Below, piece by piece: positions 47,101-58,739 of a stretch of DNA of 64,000 nucleotides. The notes beneath the pieces are model-generated. The model saw only the letters and a list, made by a program, of their open reading frames with translations, was not told the origin of the DNA and searched no databases. The DNA is from Epiperipatus broadwayi (taxonomy: Eukaryota; Onychophora; Udeonychophora; Euonychophora; Peripatidae): contig JAQFVV010006293.1 of assembly GCA_028023455.1 (NCBI GenBank), positions 2,243,844 through 2,307,843 on the forward strand, written 5' to 3'. The position numbers and the translations under genes are program-made. How positions within the stretch are numbered: position 1 is the first letter of the stretch; the number at the start of each line of letters is the position of its first letter.

Positions 47101-50100
47101 AAATTTATTTAATAAAGTAGTCTGGTGAATGATAATAATTCTAATTTTAATTATGATCATGCTATAAACACTTTATGTACGTGTCATATATAAAGATACT
47201 AATGTGCTGTACAAACATTGGTAAATATTTACCATGGGTGTGATGCCTTTAGAACATTTTACCACAAGTATTTTGTAGTAAAAGATATAAAAATAATTTT
47301 TCCACATTTGGCAGAATAATGATATTGTTTTTACAAAAAAATAGGAAAGTGAAAGTAATAAAATAGGAAAAATAAATACTAAAAAAAACTAAAAGTAACA
47401 TGCAATGACTTTTAAAGAAATGAGAAAATATATGATTGAAAGCTTAATAGTTATATGATTATTGCTTGGGAGGTTGTTTGACATTTGACCACCCTGCTGA
47501 TAGATTGGGCATAACATTTTCATTCACTTGACCAAACTTTTTTTAAAAAACTTTACTCAACTAAGAATCAATCTAGAAAGCTTAGCTTTTGGGTCAACCA
47601 TTTTATCACTGCATTAAAACTCCCAAAGTAAAATTGATAATAACAAATTAGAAGTTAATAGCTATAGATATTTTAGGCAAAATATTAATGCAGGTGGAAG
47701 TTAATAACAGAATTGAATTTGATTTTTTTTTCTGTAAAAATAATACTAAAAACAAATAATATTTTGGGTGTCTGAAATAGATTTTAAATAAATATGCTTA
47801 AAGCTTTAAGACTGAGAAATAATAAAGAGGCAATAAAATAATGATAGAGATATTTGGAATAAATAAGAAAAGATAGAAAATATGAGAGAACAAATAGGTA
47901 TTACTGTTATCATTGAAAAAAGTGAGAAACTAAAATAGAGAAATACTGGAAATATTACTTAGAGATAACAGTAGATGACTGAAATTCTAAATTAGATTCC
48001 AATGGATTATGAAATGTAAAAAATTTCAACGTATGAAATTTGTTATAATATGAAGAAAAATTATGAAATAGAAAATCTGGATCAAACTTTGAGAGATCTT
48101 TATCCTGGAGTATATTTATGTATTTATAGTGGTTATAAATGATTATGGTGATGATGATGCATAGATATATGCATTGCATAAAATGTTTTCTGCCTGAAAC
48201 TAATTTAAGTTTTTTAATTAAATAATAAGGTACAACAATAGACTGGTGATATTTGTTTATTTTTTATTGTAATTGACTGCTATATCTATATGCATGCATG
48301 CACATATAAAAAATGCATTTTTGAAATTATTTCAAAACAAATGTTATATAATTTAAGAACAAATCTTTATTTATTGGCATATCATTTTATTTAATGATAA
48401 TGTGTTTAGAATGATGTTATTGTGTTATATATATATATTTCCCCTTCATTTAATATTATCTTAAAGCATTTTATATTTAGAAATACATGGTAAAGTTTAG
48501 TAATGAATTCTAATCTAAAAAGTATAGATATTTTAAATTAAAAGTAATAATCTTAAACTAAATTGATAATAGACAAATTAAAAATAAATGAAATTTATTT
48601 AAAACATTACACCAGGTTTTCATTGCTTATAAGAATTTTATCAACATATCTCCTCATTTATAATCAAATGATAAACTATTCTGAAATAAAATATGAGTAT
48701 TTTAAATTCTATGCTGTAAAGCAGATTGAAGTACTTAGGTATGATTCTACAATCAAGAATAATACTATTATTTATCATTATTTAATACAGTTACTTTGTT
48801 AAGGCAGCTAATGAATCCAATATGATTTTTTTAAGTGAAAAATTGTTTTTTTTTTTAAAAAAATGAACATAATTTAGTAATCTCTGGAGGTTAATAAACT
48901 GGATTACTTTCTTACTTTTTTCTCAAAAAAGAATTATAAATTACAATTAAGATTATTGTAATATATATAATAATTTGTTATTGAAGGTAACAGAATGTTT
49001 TTTACTTTAGAAAAAAATGTTTTACATCAGACTACACTGAAATATATAATATTTTTTTCAATAAAAAAATCCATTTTCTTAGCTGTAGTTTGTTTTTAAA
49101 TTTTCTTTTGACAAATTTAATGCAACAAGAATAAATATTTTTATGTAATTTCTCATATTTTTTAGGAATTTAAATAATTAATCAACTGTCTAATAGTTAA
49201 ATTCACTGACCATATAAAAAAATTACATTTGATTATTGATGTAAAGTGTTGACTATTTTACAGTTACGAATCAATGTTTGATGCACATACAGGGGGAAAT
49301 TTAATATCAAAATAAAATCATTAATTAAGAATCTGTAAAGTCTTTATATAAAATTTTTATTTGGCATTTTGGCATCTTGAGTTAGGAAATATTTTTGTAT
49401 TAAATTTCTCAGATAAAAAGTCAATTTTTTAGGCAAACTGTGCTAAAAGATTTCAGTTTAAACATATAAATATATTCTTTGGACTTATACTTATGTAAAT
49501 CACAATTTAATCAATATTAAACATGTATGTATGCATTCTATTTATACTTATGTATTAATAATTATCATTTTAGTTTGTCTACAAAATTTATTTGACTTTT
49601 TTTTCATTCACTCACATTTATAGATTAATGTTAGTAGTAAAAAGTTCATTGTAATTATTTATGTTTAAAAACAAGTTGTATCATTAGGAGGGCTTAGCTG
49701 TTAAATTAATTAATGAAGTGTTTTTATATACTGATAAGGAAATATCTTGTAACTTCCTTCACCTCCACAAATTTGTCAGTTTCATATTTAATTAATGAAT
49801 TGCATACTATTTATTTTATTTCTGTGATGAAATATGTGTTTTCAACTTCCCATATAAAATAAATTTGAATTTAAAATTATATGTTGTCTGCTTGTTAGAA
49901 AATTTATATTTTTTAATTAAGTAAATCTTTTTTTTTTTAATCTGAATAAAAAAAAAATTTTTAATTAGAAATGATTACTATTGAAAATAACAAATAATGC
50001 ATTAATACATAATTTAGAATTATATATATATATTTTTTCAGATATATCCAATTTCTTCAATTACTTATTGATATTTTAGATAGTACTGGACTCAGATGTT

Positions 50101-51585
50101 ATGTCTCTCATATCATTAGTTATATCTTTACATTAATTATAATGGATTGTATATTTCTACAAGCAGACTTCTATGTTTAATTACATAATTTATTTATTTA
50201 CAGTAAAATCCAATTTACATCATCTTTTTTGTTCTTACTTAAATAAAATAAGGAAAATTAAGGAAGAAACATGACTGAATTGTATATGAAAAATAAGTAA
50301 AAAAAACACTGGATTGTATGTAAGAGAAACAAATTCCTTCATTGGATACTACACAATGAATGAGAAGCACAACTTTAAATATTCAAAATTAAATATAAAA
50401 TGATCTTGATTTATTTCTGATTTTAACCAAATATAAAATTTTAATATAACAATGAAATAAACTATTTTTGTATAAAAGAAAGATGTTTATTTTAATGGGT
50501 ATGTAGATGTAATTATAAAATTCCAATCTAGTTTATACTTAAAGAGATTTCTAGTTTGTACTTAGATTATGAAAAAATGTAATTAATAAATTTTTTGATA
50601 TATGTATGTTTCTAAAAAAATCATTATATTACAATTACAATGTTGTTTTTATTGATTAAGAAAGAAGAATACTTAACTTTAATCCTCTTGCCTATGAATT
50701 TTATTACATCCCATAGTGTGGATATAAATGAGACCAGTTTACAACTGAAAAATGTTAGTTTCAAAAGAAAGGCAGGTGCTACAAGTCTCAATGCTGGTCA
50801 ACTGTTGACTTGCTAAAAAAAATATGTACAAAATTGTTTGTAAATCTCATAGCTCAATACAAGTGTAGCAGACCTCACTTAATATAGCTAAAGTTCAGAG
50901 ATAATAGAAGCTGAGTTTGCACTAAGAATCACTAGATTACCTTGTATATTTATTAACTATGATATTTTATACAGCCAATTTTAATGAGCTAATTTCAGTG
51001 GTTTACATTAAGATATCATTTGTACATATAGCATAGATTTGATAGAAAAATTCTCTAATTTACATATATAGTGTACATTTTGACATACATAAAATCTATT
51101 TTTGCTTTATATAGGGGCATAGATGGAAAGAATAAATTGTTAAGAAAGGTATCATATATGATGTGCAAAAATATTTCAAATATTAATTATAATGAAGAAT
51201 CTTCTACTGTCTATATATATGAAACACAAACCGAAGAAAATTGCTGATGAATAAAATATGTCATGTAAAAGAAAATTCAAGAAAAATCTGGGGTTTTTTT
51301 TTTTGTCTATTATAAGTATTTTTTTTTTTTTTTTTTTTAAAAAGACTGTAATCAACACATGATGTCAATAAATTTAAAAAATTTTCTGTGTTTGCAAATT
51401 GAAAAGTCATTATTTGGAAAATAAAAGGAGTGGGGTGGGCTGAAAGCTAAGTACTATGTTTTATTTTAAATTTTGTTCTAATTTATTTAATAGACTTGTT
51501 AGAAAAATACACAAAGAGCTTTGCTAGTTGTTCAACAAGTTTTGTGATAAATGCTTAGCAAGAGAAAGCATTTAAAATATCTCTA
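44180..51585. other. Long AT-rich spacer; one GC-richer island
   Basis: I see no gene in these 7.4 kb. The block 45330-45560 is visibly GC-richer (ggtagagggtgggaaattc, then taagccccaccctgacatg and gttgccaaggctgtaaaaca) and may be an old transposable element fragment or a conserved non-coding segment; nothing else in the window matches it. A pure T run of 20 lies at 51319-51338. Small open pieces here look like chance frames. Confidence 0.4.
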
Positions 51586-51589
51586 TCAG

Positions 51590-51680
51590 AAACCAAACCC
51601 AAACCCCAGACCAATGGTTTTGTGCTTTGGCACTCCTCAGTGAGGTGCTAGGGAAGTTTCAGACACTAGATCTAAAAATA
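51590..51680. repeat. Short fragment related to the right-edge satellite
   Basis: The words cagaccaatggttttgtgct, then cctcagtgaggtgct and cactagatcta follow the satellite order at 63528-63600 (cagactagtttctggcttgt, cgtcagtgaggagct, catctagatctta). It is a solitary diverged fragment about 160 bp before the hAT 3 terminus. Confidence 0.5.
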
Positions 51681-51844
51681 TATTTTACTAGCTTAAGAAG
51701 AAATGGAATAATGTGATATATGACTATTTTTTATTTTTTTTATTGTTAGAAAAATGTTTGTACATATGCCCCTGGTTATTTTTAAAGAAGGATAAATAAA
51801 AACAAATTTTAAAAAAATTATGTTGTAATAGAAATATTTTAGAT

Positions 51845-51859
51845 CAGTGGTGGTGAGCT
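51845..51859 (+). repeat. hAT 3 left terminal inverted repeat
   Basis: CAGTGGTGGTGAGCT, immediately preceded by the target duplication TTTTAGAT. Confidence 0.75.
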
Positions 51860-52149
51860 TTTTTGTGTGTTCATCCCAAAAAATTTCCAAAAAATATTTA
51901 TTGAATGAAGGGCGTGCCATACAGTTATTAACAACTTAATTATTGCAGTTTTTTAAAAGTTTATAAAACAAAATAATAACAATAATAATTAAACAAAATT
52001 TTTAAATAAGTTAAATACAAGTGAATGATATTTATTTAGAAGAGCACAAATTGAGTAAAATGTAATAGTAAAAAATTAATGTTAATTAGAACAAAATTTT
52101 GGAAATAAACATAAAATCAACATAAATAGATATTATTTAATGAGATTTT

Positions 52150-52710
52150 TGCTGTTGTATGCTGGATGCCAAATGTTTTGTATCTGGTTCGTATTTTATC
52201 ACTTTTAATAATGTATATGCTGAACTAGATTAATCTGTCATTCTATTTCTCAAATTGATAATATAGTGGTTGCTAATTGTCATATCTGACCTTGCCTGTA
52301 GAAATGGATTATTCTATATTCCTTGCCTGATTGGCTACCACCCGGTCACTATCCAATGGGGATTAATCCTTTGTTGAGGTTCACACACATAATCTGAGGT
52401 TTCCATTAAGGCAGGAGATCTGCCCTTAAATAGTCAGTTTTTTTGGAGGCAGACAATGAGCCATTACTTCTGTCAAACTGAATGACTGAATGTGCTCTTC
52501 AATAAAACCTCTGCCATCAGCAAATGTATTTTCTCTAGTCATTATCATGATGTCCATGCACTGAGGCAAGTCCACTTAAGACTGGAAATTGCTATGTCCA
52601 CAGCCAACTTGAGGCAAGCCATCCTGCACAGCCAGAAGAGTCTGAATTAGAGCCAACTCGAGTCAAGCTGAGCTGCATAGAATCTTATTTGCACTCGCAA
52701 GGCAGGCAGT
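52150..52710 (+). repeat. Probable 5' LTR of gypsy copy B
   Basis: It lies upstream of gag and shares ATCTGCCCTTAAATAGTCAG and flanking words with the sequence 3' of integrase in copy A. CTTAAATAG near 52424 could be the core promoter TATA, and AATAAAA at 52501-52507 a poly(A) signal about 80 bases later, which is LTR-like spacing. The region is GC-richer than its surroundings. The exact ends and primer binding site were not identified. Confidence 0.6.
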
Positions 52711-53089
52711 CAGACAAAAAAAAATTTCCCTTAGGATTGGAAAAAATTATAGTTGAATTCATTATAGAAATACACGTGTTCTTAGGTTGCGTATTTGTTT
52801 TTATTATTTTTTTTGAAAAAATTACATTTGCTGTAATTCCATTATGGTGATTTTTTAAAACCACATAAAACTGTCGAATAAAAATTGAATGAAAATATAA
52901 AGGAATGTCAATTTAAAGCTACAACCAATCACGAGAGCTTTACTCACAACGCAGTGACAAAAGCTCCCCCTCATGTTTAAAAACTTCATTGAGTTAGTTA
53001 CAACAATGTACTTATAAAATTAAAAATTAAGAGTGATAACTCTGAATGAAATTAAAAATAATTAAAAGTGATATCTCACATAAATAAAT

Positions 53090-53680
53090 ATGGCTAATGC
53101 AATCAGCTCTATGGAAGCTTTTGACCCAGCTCAATCTAAGAGTTGGTCAAATTATAAGAGCATTTGACTTTTTACCTACAGACCCACCAGATTAAAAAAC
53201 CTGAGGTAAAGTTAGCCACTCTAATGACCATTACAGGTGCAGATGTATAATATACTCGTCTCAGTCTATGGCTGTAACCCCAGCTGAGCTGGATTTTGAC
53301 AGAGTTTTAACAATTCTCACAGAGTACTTTCCCCTAACACTTAACAATAATGCAGAGATGCCATTTTAATCTCAGCATGCAAGAACAGTGGGAAACAGCT
53401 AGAGAATTTGCAACAACAATCCGAACATTAGCCCTGAAGTGCGATTTTAAAGATTTCATGAATGAAGTACTTCGTGATCATTTTATTTGTGGCATAAATG
53501 ATCACAATTTGAGGTTGAAAATATTGATAATACCAGACCTAAATTTTGAGACAGTGATAGCTCAGGTAGGATTAGCAGAGACTATAGCTAGTCAAACTAC
53601 CACATTAAAAAGAATTACTAAGTATGAGATGCAAAAAATTGAGCATAACACTGAGTCTAAATACTCAGTCAGCTAAGAGA
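53090..53680 (+). pseudogene. gypsy copy B gag (capsid part)
   Basis: ATG at 53090 starts MANAISSMEAFDPAQSKSWS followed by NYKSI, a typical mag-type Gag start (pattern ...EPFDP...W..Y..R), before an early stop. Frame changes follow. From 53350 a 108-residue open piece carries EQWETAREFATTIRTLALKC, then DFKDFMNEVLRDHFICGIND and LNFETVIAQVGLAETIAS, matching gypsy capsid and copy A. Gag would form the virus-like particle shell. Stops in the first third make it dead. Confidence 0.85.
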
Positions 53681-53899
53681 ACTCATAACCCAATGCTTTG
53701 CTATAGATGCAATGAACAAATACACATGCATACAGAATGCCCATACCATGATGAAACAGACATGTTTTATAAAAGAGTCGGACATATAAAGGCAGCATTT
53801 CTGAAATTGAAAAAACAAACAGCCGATGTGAGAATGGAAAAACTCATTCCAAAAAACAGTAAAGATAATTATAGGAAATTAAATAACTTGTCTGTATAA
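53624..53899 (+). pseudogene. gypsy copy B nucleocapsid with CCHC zinc knuckle
   Basis: This 91-residue piece overlaps the capsid piece by 53 bases in another frame. It contains CYRCNEQIHMHTEC, a perfect CX2CX4HX4C knuckle that binds RNA in retroelement Gag. A second knuckle, FYKRVGHIKAAFLK, keeps only the Gly-His; its cysteines are changed to Phe, Tyr and Phe. The linker to the protease ends at a TAA near 53897. Confidence 0.85.
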
Positions 53900-53911
53900 A
53901 TCATATCAAAG

Positions 53912-54076
53912 ATGACCAGTCTGGATTTATACACTGTTATAATTAATGATACACCAGTTAGGATGGAACTTGATACAGGGTCAGCAGTATCTATAGTTTC
54001 AAGAAAGACCTGGGTGATCATTAATAAAGAGAATAAATATAAACTGCATCTTAGCAGCCTGAAAGTGGAACAGTAA
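53912..54076 (+). pseudogene. gypsy copy B retropepsin fragment (54 aa)
   Basis: ATG at 53912 opens a frame containing VRMELDTGSAVSIVSRKTW, an aspartic protease active-site block with the catalytic DTG intact, then INKENKYKLHLSSLKVEQ and a TAA at 54074. A complete retropepsin needs roughly 100 residues with a flap and an ILG-type motif. Those are absent because of the deletion that joins this point to the RNase H region. The Met may simply be internal to Pol. Confidence 0.85.
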
Positions 54077-54080
54077 GCAT

Positions 54081-54150
54081 GACAAAGCATTTAAGATGCT
54101 AAAGAATTTAATATCAGATACTGCAGTGCTAGCACATTTCAACTTAACCA
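54081..54150 (+). pseudogene. gypsy copy B RT-RNase H connection fragment
   Basis: Reading from 54081 gives DKAFKMLKNLISDTAVLAHF followed by NLTIE, matching AFKELKDLISDTIVLAQFDP of copy A. The frame stays open to about 54240 but homology fades after the first 25 residues. Confidence 0.75.
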
Positions 54151-54199
54151 TCGAACATTGTTGTACACAAGTAAACCATTATTTATTGAGTTCACTTCA

Positions 54200-55180
54200 C
54201 ACAATAAATTTAAATTTTTTTGTTTATGTACAGCTTGTGTAGATATAAAATTGACTAAGTCACATTGATAATATCATCCAGTTCCTTAAAGCTGGCCTTC
54301 GTGCATAAAACCTGCTGGTGTATAATGCAATGAAAACCCAAAATTGAATGTTCAATATGGTTGGTAAATAAACTGAGAAAACCATTTTCTTTTCCAGACA
54401 CACTTCGAGCATCATCTGTAGTTACTGATACAATTTTGGCAACATCTATTTCTTTTTCAGTGAATACATTTGAAAACTATTTGCAAATATCTATTCCTTT
54501 TGTTGTTGTTACTAATGAGGTTAAACTGATCAATTCTTCTTTGATATTATTCCCAACACAATAATGAATAAAAATAGCCAAATGAACTGTTCCATTTATG
54601 TCTATACTTTCATTAAGGCAGAGAAAAATTAACTAGAAGATTTTATATTTCTTTGTTGTTAGTAAGTTATGTTGTTAGCCATTTGCATGAATCTTTTTTT
54701 AAGTGTATTTCTAGCCAATGGTAAATCTTTTATTCTCTGAATAATTTTTGCTTTGTTTTCAAAATCTTCAAAAAGAACTGGTGCACATTTCATCCAAGCT
54801 TCTTATATATATTCTCTATCATTAAAAGTTTTTCCATGTTTGGCAATTACATTTGTAATAAAAAAAACCAGCAGTGATAATTATATTTGAACGATTTTCA
54901 ATAAATTTTATTATAGATGTTGACTGAATATTTATATTTTTAAATGCTTGGGCAATATATTCTTTTTGTTCATCTATACTTTTTTTACAGAGCGATTTAT
55001 GATCAATCTCATAATGCTATTTACCTATGATGTTCTCAATACAATTTTCCAGAACATAAAATGCATACTGCCTTGGTGCCTTTATTAATCATTCCATACT
55101 CATCAGTCCACCAATTTTGAAATTCCCTACTGCTTGTCAATTTTTATTTGTTATTTTGACTATGTTTTTTTTTTTTTTCA
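54200..55180 (-). pseudogene. hAT 3 transposase N-terminal half, ZBED/GTF2IRD2-like
   Basis: Minus-strand reading from 55140 gives REFQNWWTDEYGMINKGTKA followed by VCILCSGKL, then HYEIDHKSL. Together these form a BED-type finger (CX2C...HX4H). Next come an EAWMKCAPVLFEDFENKAKI block, RIKDLPLARNTLKKR, a FSALNESIDINGT-like block (RNase H-fold core start), VTTDDARSVSGKENGFLSLF, and GFHCIIHQQVLCTKASFKEL near 54320-54270. The reading is interrupted by stops and two or more frameshifts. The C-terminal half including the dimerisation domain is missing, replaced by gypsy copy B and its junction. The transposase would have bound the TIRs described above. Confidence 0.8.
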
Positions 55181-55829
55181 CTAGTCATATTAATATAATG
55201 ATAATAAATTTATTTAAAAGTAAATTTAAATGAGCATTAATAATTTTATAAATCAAAATTTATTATATGTTAAAATATATTATTATCCTTACATTTCACT
55301 TTTACAGCAAAACTTAAAGCAAAAAAAATGTTATTTGATGGTGTTGATTATATTAAAAAAATGAATGGTGTCAACTTGTTTAGATTAAAAAAGATTAGGA
55401 CAAAAAACCATTTGATTACTTTTACTTTAGATTTGAAAAAATTTACTTCAAAGAGTTATAAAATATTTTATTGAGTTTACTTTCTAGTTTTATTAGAATC
55501 ATTTGACAGGTTTATAGAATTTGATACCACAATATATACTGGTACCACTTTATTTGTCTTTAAAATATCATTCCCACCTACATATAGGTAATTTATTTTT
55601 ATTTTTATTTTGAAATTTTGTATTATTGCTTCTGATCAGAGTTCAATTGTAAATTGAATTCTAAATATATTTATTTATTTTACCTTTCGTTTACAGTAAA
55701 TTTTTATTAGTACAGATTTTAGCAACAAAAAAAATATTGAATAATTTGAAACATAGAAAATTATGATATGTAAATAGTTTGCATGCCAGTAAAAAATTCA
55801 AACATGCCATCTCTGGTACATGTGCCATA

Positions 55830-55844
55830 GGTTCACCATCACTG
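55830..55844 (-). repeat. hAT 3 right terminal inverted repeat
   Basis: The minus-strand reading is CAGTGATGGTGAACC. One extra C (55845) separates it from the second TTTTAGAT. Confidence 0.75.
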
Positions 55845-55854
55845 CTTTTAGATT

Positions 55855-56175
55855 TATGTACCATTTATATAAGTAAGAATAATGTGGTTTTATATATTTT
55901 GAAAGTAAATTAATATTAAGTATTAAAATATTGTGTGCATATCTATTACATTATGGCATGAGCATGTGTGTGCATAGCTATTGCTATATGTATATATATC
56001 TAAGTCCATTCACTATTTTATATTCAAAATAATATTGGTTTATAAATTTAAGGAAGATAGTAATTAATGATTGGAATATTTTATATTATCAGATGAATGC
56101 TTATGCATTTAAGTATATGGTTTTTATGAGTATTTACAATTTATATATCTATAAACTACAATTCAAACAATATTA
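55855..56175. other. AT-rich spacer, nothing recognised
   Basis: Featureless apart from a short TA run near 55988-56000. Confidence 0.4.
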
Positions 56176-56179
56176 ATAG

Positions 56180-57965
56180 ATTATGAAAGAGGTTCAGACT
56201 TGAATGAGATCATTAAGAAGATAACAGATCTGTTAGTAAGAATTGGTACATTGGTAGATAGCTGATACAAAAAAAGCAGCAATTTGTAAGTAAAATTTTA
56301 ACTAAAATAATAAATCAAAGAAAGTAACATGAAAATAAAGAATTAAATATCTGGACTTCTATGAACTGATACAAAAGACTTAATGATAATTTAATAAGAT
56401 ATAATTGAAAATTGGTAAGAAAAGCTATAGGAGAGATTAAAAGTTCAAAAGTATAAAACAATATTTTTAATCGGAAAGAAAATTGTGTTCAGTAAGTAGA
56501 AAAGATGGAACTATTGCTCAAAAGAGAAATGGCATTCTGGAATGTTGAAAAGTTCTATAATGAATTTTATAGTAATAAAAAAAAAAAAAAGCATCTCTAT
56601 AATTAAATCTCTGAACAAGGGGAAATCTTTAACATATAATTATTATTGATATTTCAAAGGCAGTAGATAAAGAAATAGAAGAAATTGTTTGCAAAACTAT
56701 ATACCAAATGTCTAAATAAAGATGTGTCACATGATTGGAAGTTTGGCATTTACCGAAAGTTAAAAAACGATATTAGAAATTACAAAACTATCAGTTTTTT
56801 ATTCAGTTCTTTACAACTCATCTAAAGTGAACTTTGGGCATAAATCAACCTAAAGAATAAACTAGATTTGAAAGTGGTTATAGCACAGTAGATTACACCC
56901 AAGTAATAAGAGAAATATAGATAAGATTACTGAGTATGAATTGTCATTGTATTTCGGATTTGTAGTTTATGAAAAAGCATTTGATTTTTTTTTTAAGCAT
57001 TTTCATTGTGATTAAAACATCTGTCCATCAAAATATAGACCCAGTATATTATTACATTTTTAATATTTTCATTCACAAAAGTGTATAACAGGATGATTCC
57101 ACATATCCTAAAACTTTTTATAGCAATTTTATTATGGATTAAAATGATAGTACTAAGGGAATAAAAAATAAATGGAAATTATTTAAGTCATCTCGATTTT
57201 TCAGACTATATGTTATTTTTGCAAATAATGCTTCAGAGCTTCAGCAAATGTTATAAGATGAAAGCAAGAAAGTAGGACTAAAGATAAATGCTAAAAAAGT
57301 ACAGTTGTATTTAAGAGGTTTTTTTTACAGAAAATGAAAATAATAAAAATTTATAATCATGATTTAGAAATTAATTGCAAATAATTTGATTAGATTATAA
57401 ATGTTGATGGAAGCCTTTTATAATAGATAAAACTATCCATAGAATCAAACTTGAATGGAGTTTTGGTAGAAATAGTCTAATAATAGAAGCAAATATGTCA
57501 ATGTTAGCTAAAAAAAGTTTTTAATAGATTAATTTTACCAGTTTTTAGATATGAATTTGAAACTTGGATGCATAACATAAAGTATACTCAGATTTCACAT
57601 CACATAAAAAAGTATAGGATGCTTAACAAAAGGATAAAGTATTGAAATATGTAAGTTAGAAATAACAAAAAGGGATCCAAATGTGAAAAATTTAAGTATG
57701 ACTGACATCATTGAAAAAAAATAAGGGTTTGAAAGGAAACTGGGTTTTCCTTTTTTTTTTTTTTCTCTAGAGATGAAAAATAGACAGATGAAGTTTTAAA
57801 CTGAATTCCAAGATATTATAAAAGACCTAGAAGAAAAATGGCATGTGAGATGGGTGGATTAAATAAATTAAAAATTCTAGAGTGATGTAGAGAATGTAAT
57901 GGATTGGATAAACTGTATTTTATAGTTGAAACTGTTGATAATGATATAGTCATACTCTGGAAATG
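56180..57965 (+). mobile_element. RTE-type LINE relic (copy 3)
   Basis: Plus-strand fragments in many frames follow RTE order. KREMAFWNVEKFYNEFYSNK lies near 56525-56580 (pre-RT) and TRFESGYSTVDY near 56850-56900 (pattern QAGFRSGYSTIDH). FMKKHLIFF corresponds to the YEKAF motif A near 56970. FANNASELQQML and ESKKVGLKINAKK lie near 57215-57295, a tail with KRDPNVKNLSMTDIIEKK near 57670-57720, and DLEEKWHVRWVD near 57825-57860. The block FANNASELQ...KKVGLK is nearly the same as in copy 1. This copy reaches further 5' than copies 1 and 2 but still lacks a recognisable endonuclease. Confidence 0.75.
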
Positions 57966-58019
57966 AATAAACTTAGAAATTAAATAATATATAAACCCTA
58001 TTTTCCTGATATTGTAAGT

Positions 58020-58110
58020 TATCGCTTGCCATTTTAATAAGAAACAAAGGTTATATTATTGGTCGTAAGTGTATATATATCACCAGTTCACTTGATAATT
58101 TTCTTAATAC
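58020..58110 (+). repeat. Short dispersed repeat, first member
   Basis: ttaataagaaacaaaggtta, then tattattgg-cgtaa, tatcaccagtt and acttgataatttt match 59213-59295 (ttaataagaagcaaaaagct, tattattggctgtaa, tgtcaccagttg, attttgataattc). The two members are in direct orientation about 1.2 kb apart. Confidence 0.55.
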
Positions 58111-58240
58111 AATAAATACATCTATTGCTTAATTATTTTCTGGCAGTGAACCATATATATATTGTTGTCTTAAAATTAATAAACGTTTACATGTATGTAA
58201 GATTTGAAATACCAGGCGCTCATACCTGGAGCCTAATTGT

Positions 58241-58708
58241 AAATATAGGGGATTTGAACTCAGACTTTCAAGCCTCTTCACTATCTCATACCTCCAACTC
58301 TTCCGCCATCCATACCATAGAAAATATGATGGTAGAATTCTCTCCTATACATGAGGGGTCAGAGTGACTTGAGGTTAACATGGGCATGACAACAATATTG
58401 GCATCAGCATGGGATTTGGGAATTCTATCATCAGATTTTCAATCGTGTGGATGGTTGGAGGTTGGAGTGGGTTGAAGCCTGTCCATTAAAGTGTAAGGAT
58501 TTTCTATCTTACTATAAACTGAGCACTAATTATATATATATGTATGGGAGATGGTAGTCTGGACAAACTGATAAGGGCTGGTTTAGCACGAAGTACATAT
58601 ATTGGTGATTATTTATTTTTTCTGTATGTGTGTGGTCATGTGTATCAGTATTATGAGATAGGGTGGGTAGTGAAGGTGCTTGAAAGTCTGAGTTCAAATC
58701 CCCTATAT
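58241..58708. repeat. Dispersed repeat with tRNA-like end modules, copy 2 (modules inverted)
   Basis: The left arm at 58241-58291 is the reverse complement of the right arm at 58651-58708, apart from about 9 bases missing from the left arm. Each arm contains the B-box-like GAGTTCAAATCCCC. The core (58360-58560: gaggttaacatgggcatgac, then atcatcagattttcaatcg) matches copy 1 at 26690-26900. Here the end modules are inverted, whereas in copy 1 they are direct. The open pieces at 58125-58367 and 58544-58738 overlap this repeat and are not genes. Confidence 0.7.
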
Positions 58709-58739
58709 ATACTTGTATGTATAAACATTTATATTTAAT

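Larger units (their letters stand above)
52150..54150 (+). mobile_element. Ty3/gypsy retrotransposon copy B, internally deleted, nested in hAT 3
   Basis: On the plus strand a 5' LTR-like region (52150 to about 52710) is followed by gag (53090-53680), a CCHC knuckle region (53624-53899), a retropepsin (53912-54076) and then, only 5 bases later, by the RT-RNase H connection (54081-54150). RT and integrase are absent. In copy A the interval from the protease active site to the same connection is about 1.2 kb, against about 140 bp here, so roughly 1 kb has been lost. The 3' half and 3' LTR are missing where hAT sequence resumes near 54200. Confidence 0.85.
51837..55853 (-). mobile_element. hAT DNA transposon with TIRs and 8-bp target duplication (hAT 3), containing a nested gypsy copy
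   Basis: The left end CAGTGGTGGTGAGCT (51845-51859) and the reverse complement of the right end, CAGTGATGGTGAACC (55830-55844), match at 12 of 15 positions. They have the typical hAT-Charlie-like CAGTG start. Both ends are followed internally by a gtgccat word. The octamer TTTTAGAT lies directly outside the left end (51837-51844) and one base outside the right end (55846-55853), the 8-bp duplication expected for hAT. A decayed hAT transposase lies at 54200-55180 on the minus strand, and gypsy copy B fills 52150-54150. The boundary thus encloses about 4.0 kb. Confidence 0.8.

Noticed and set aside
51319-51338. T20 run as a retroposon tail
   Set aside because: No element body or target duplication could be found next to it, and homopolymers are frequent throughout the window.
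54361-54564. 67-aa plus-strand open piece
   Set aside because: It is the antisense shadow of the hAT 3 transposase relic on the minus strand.
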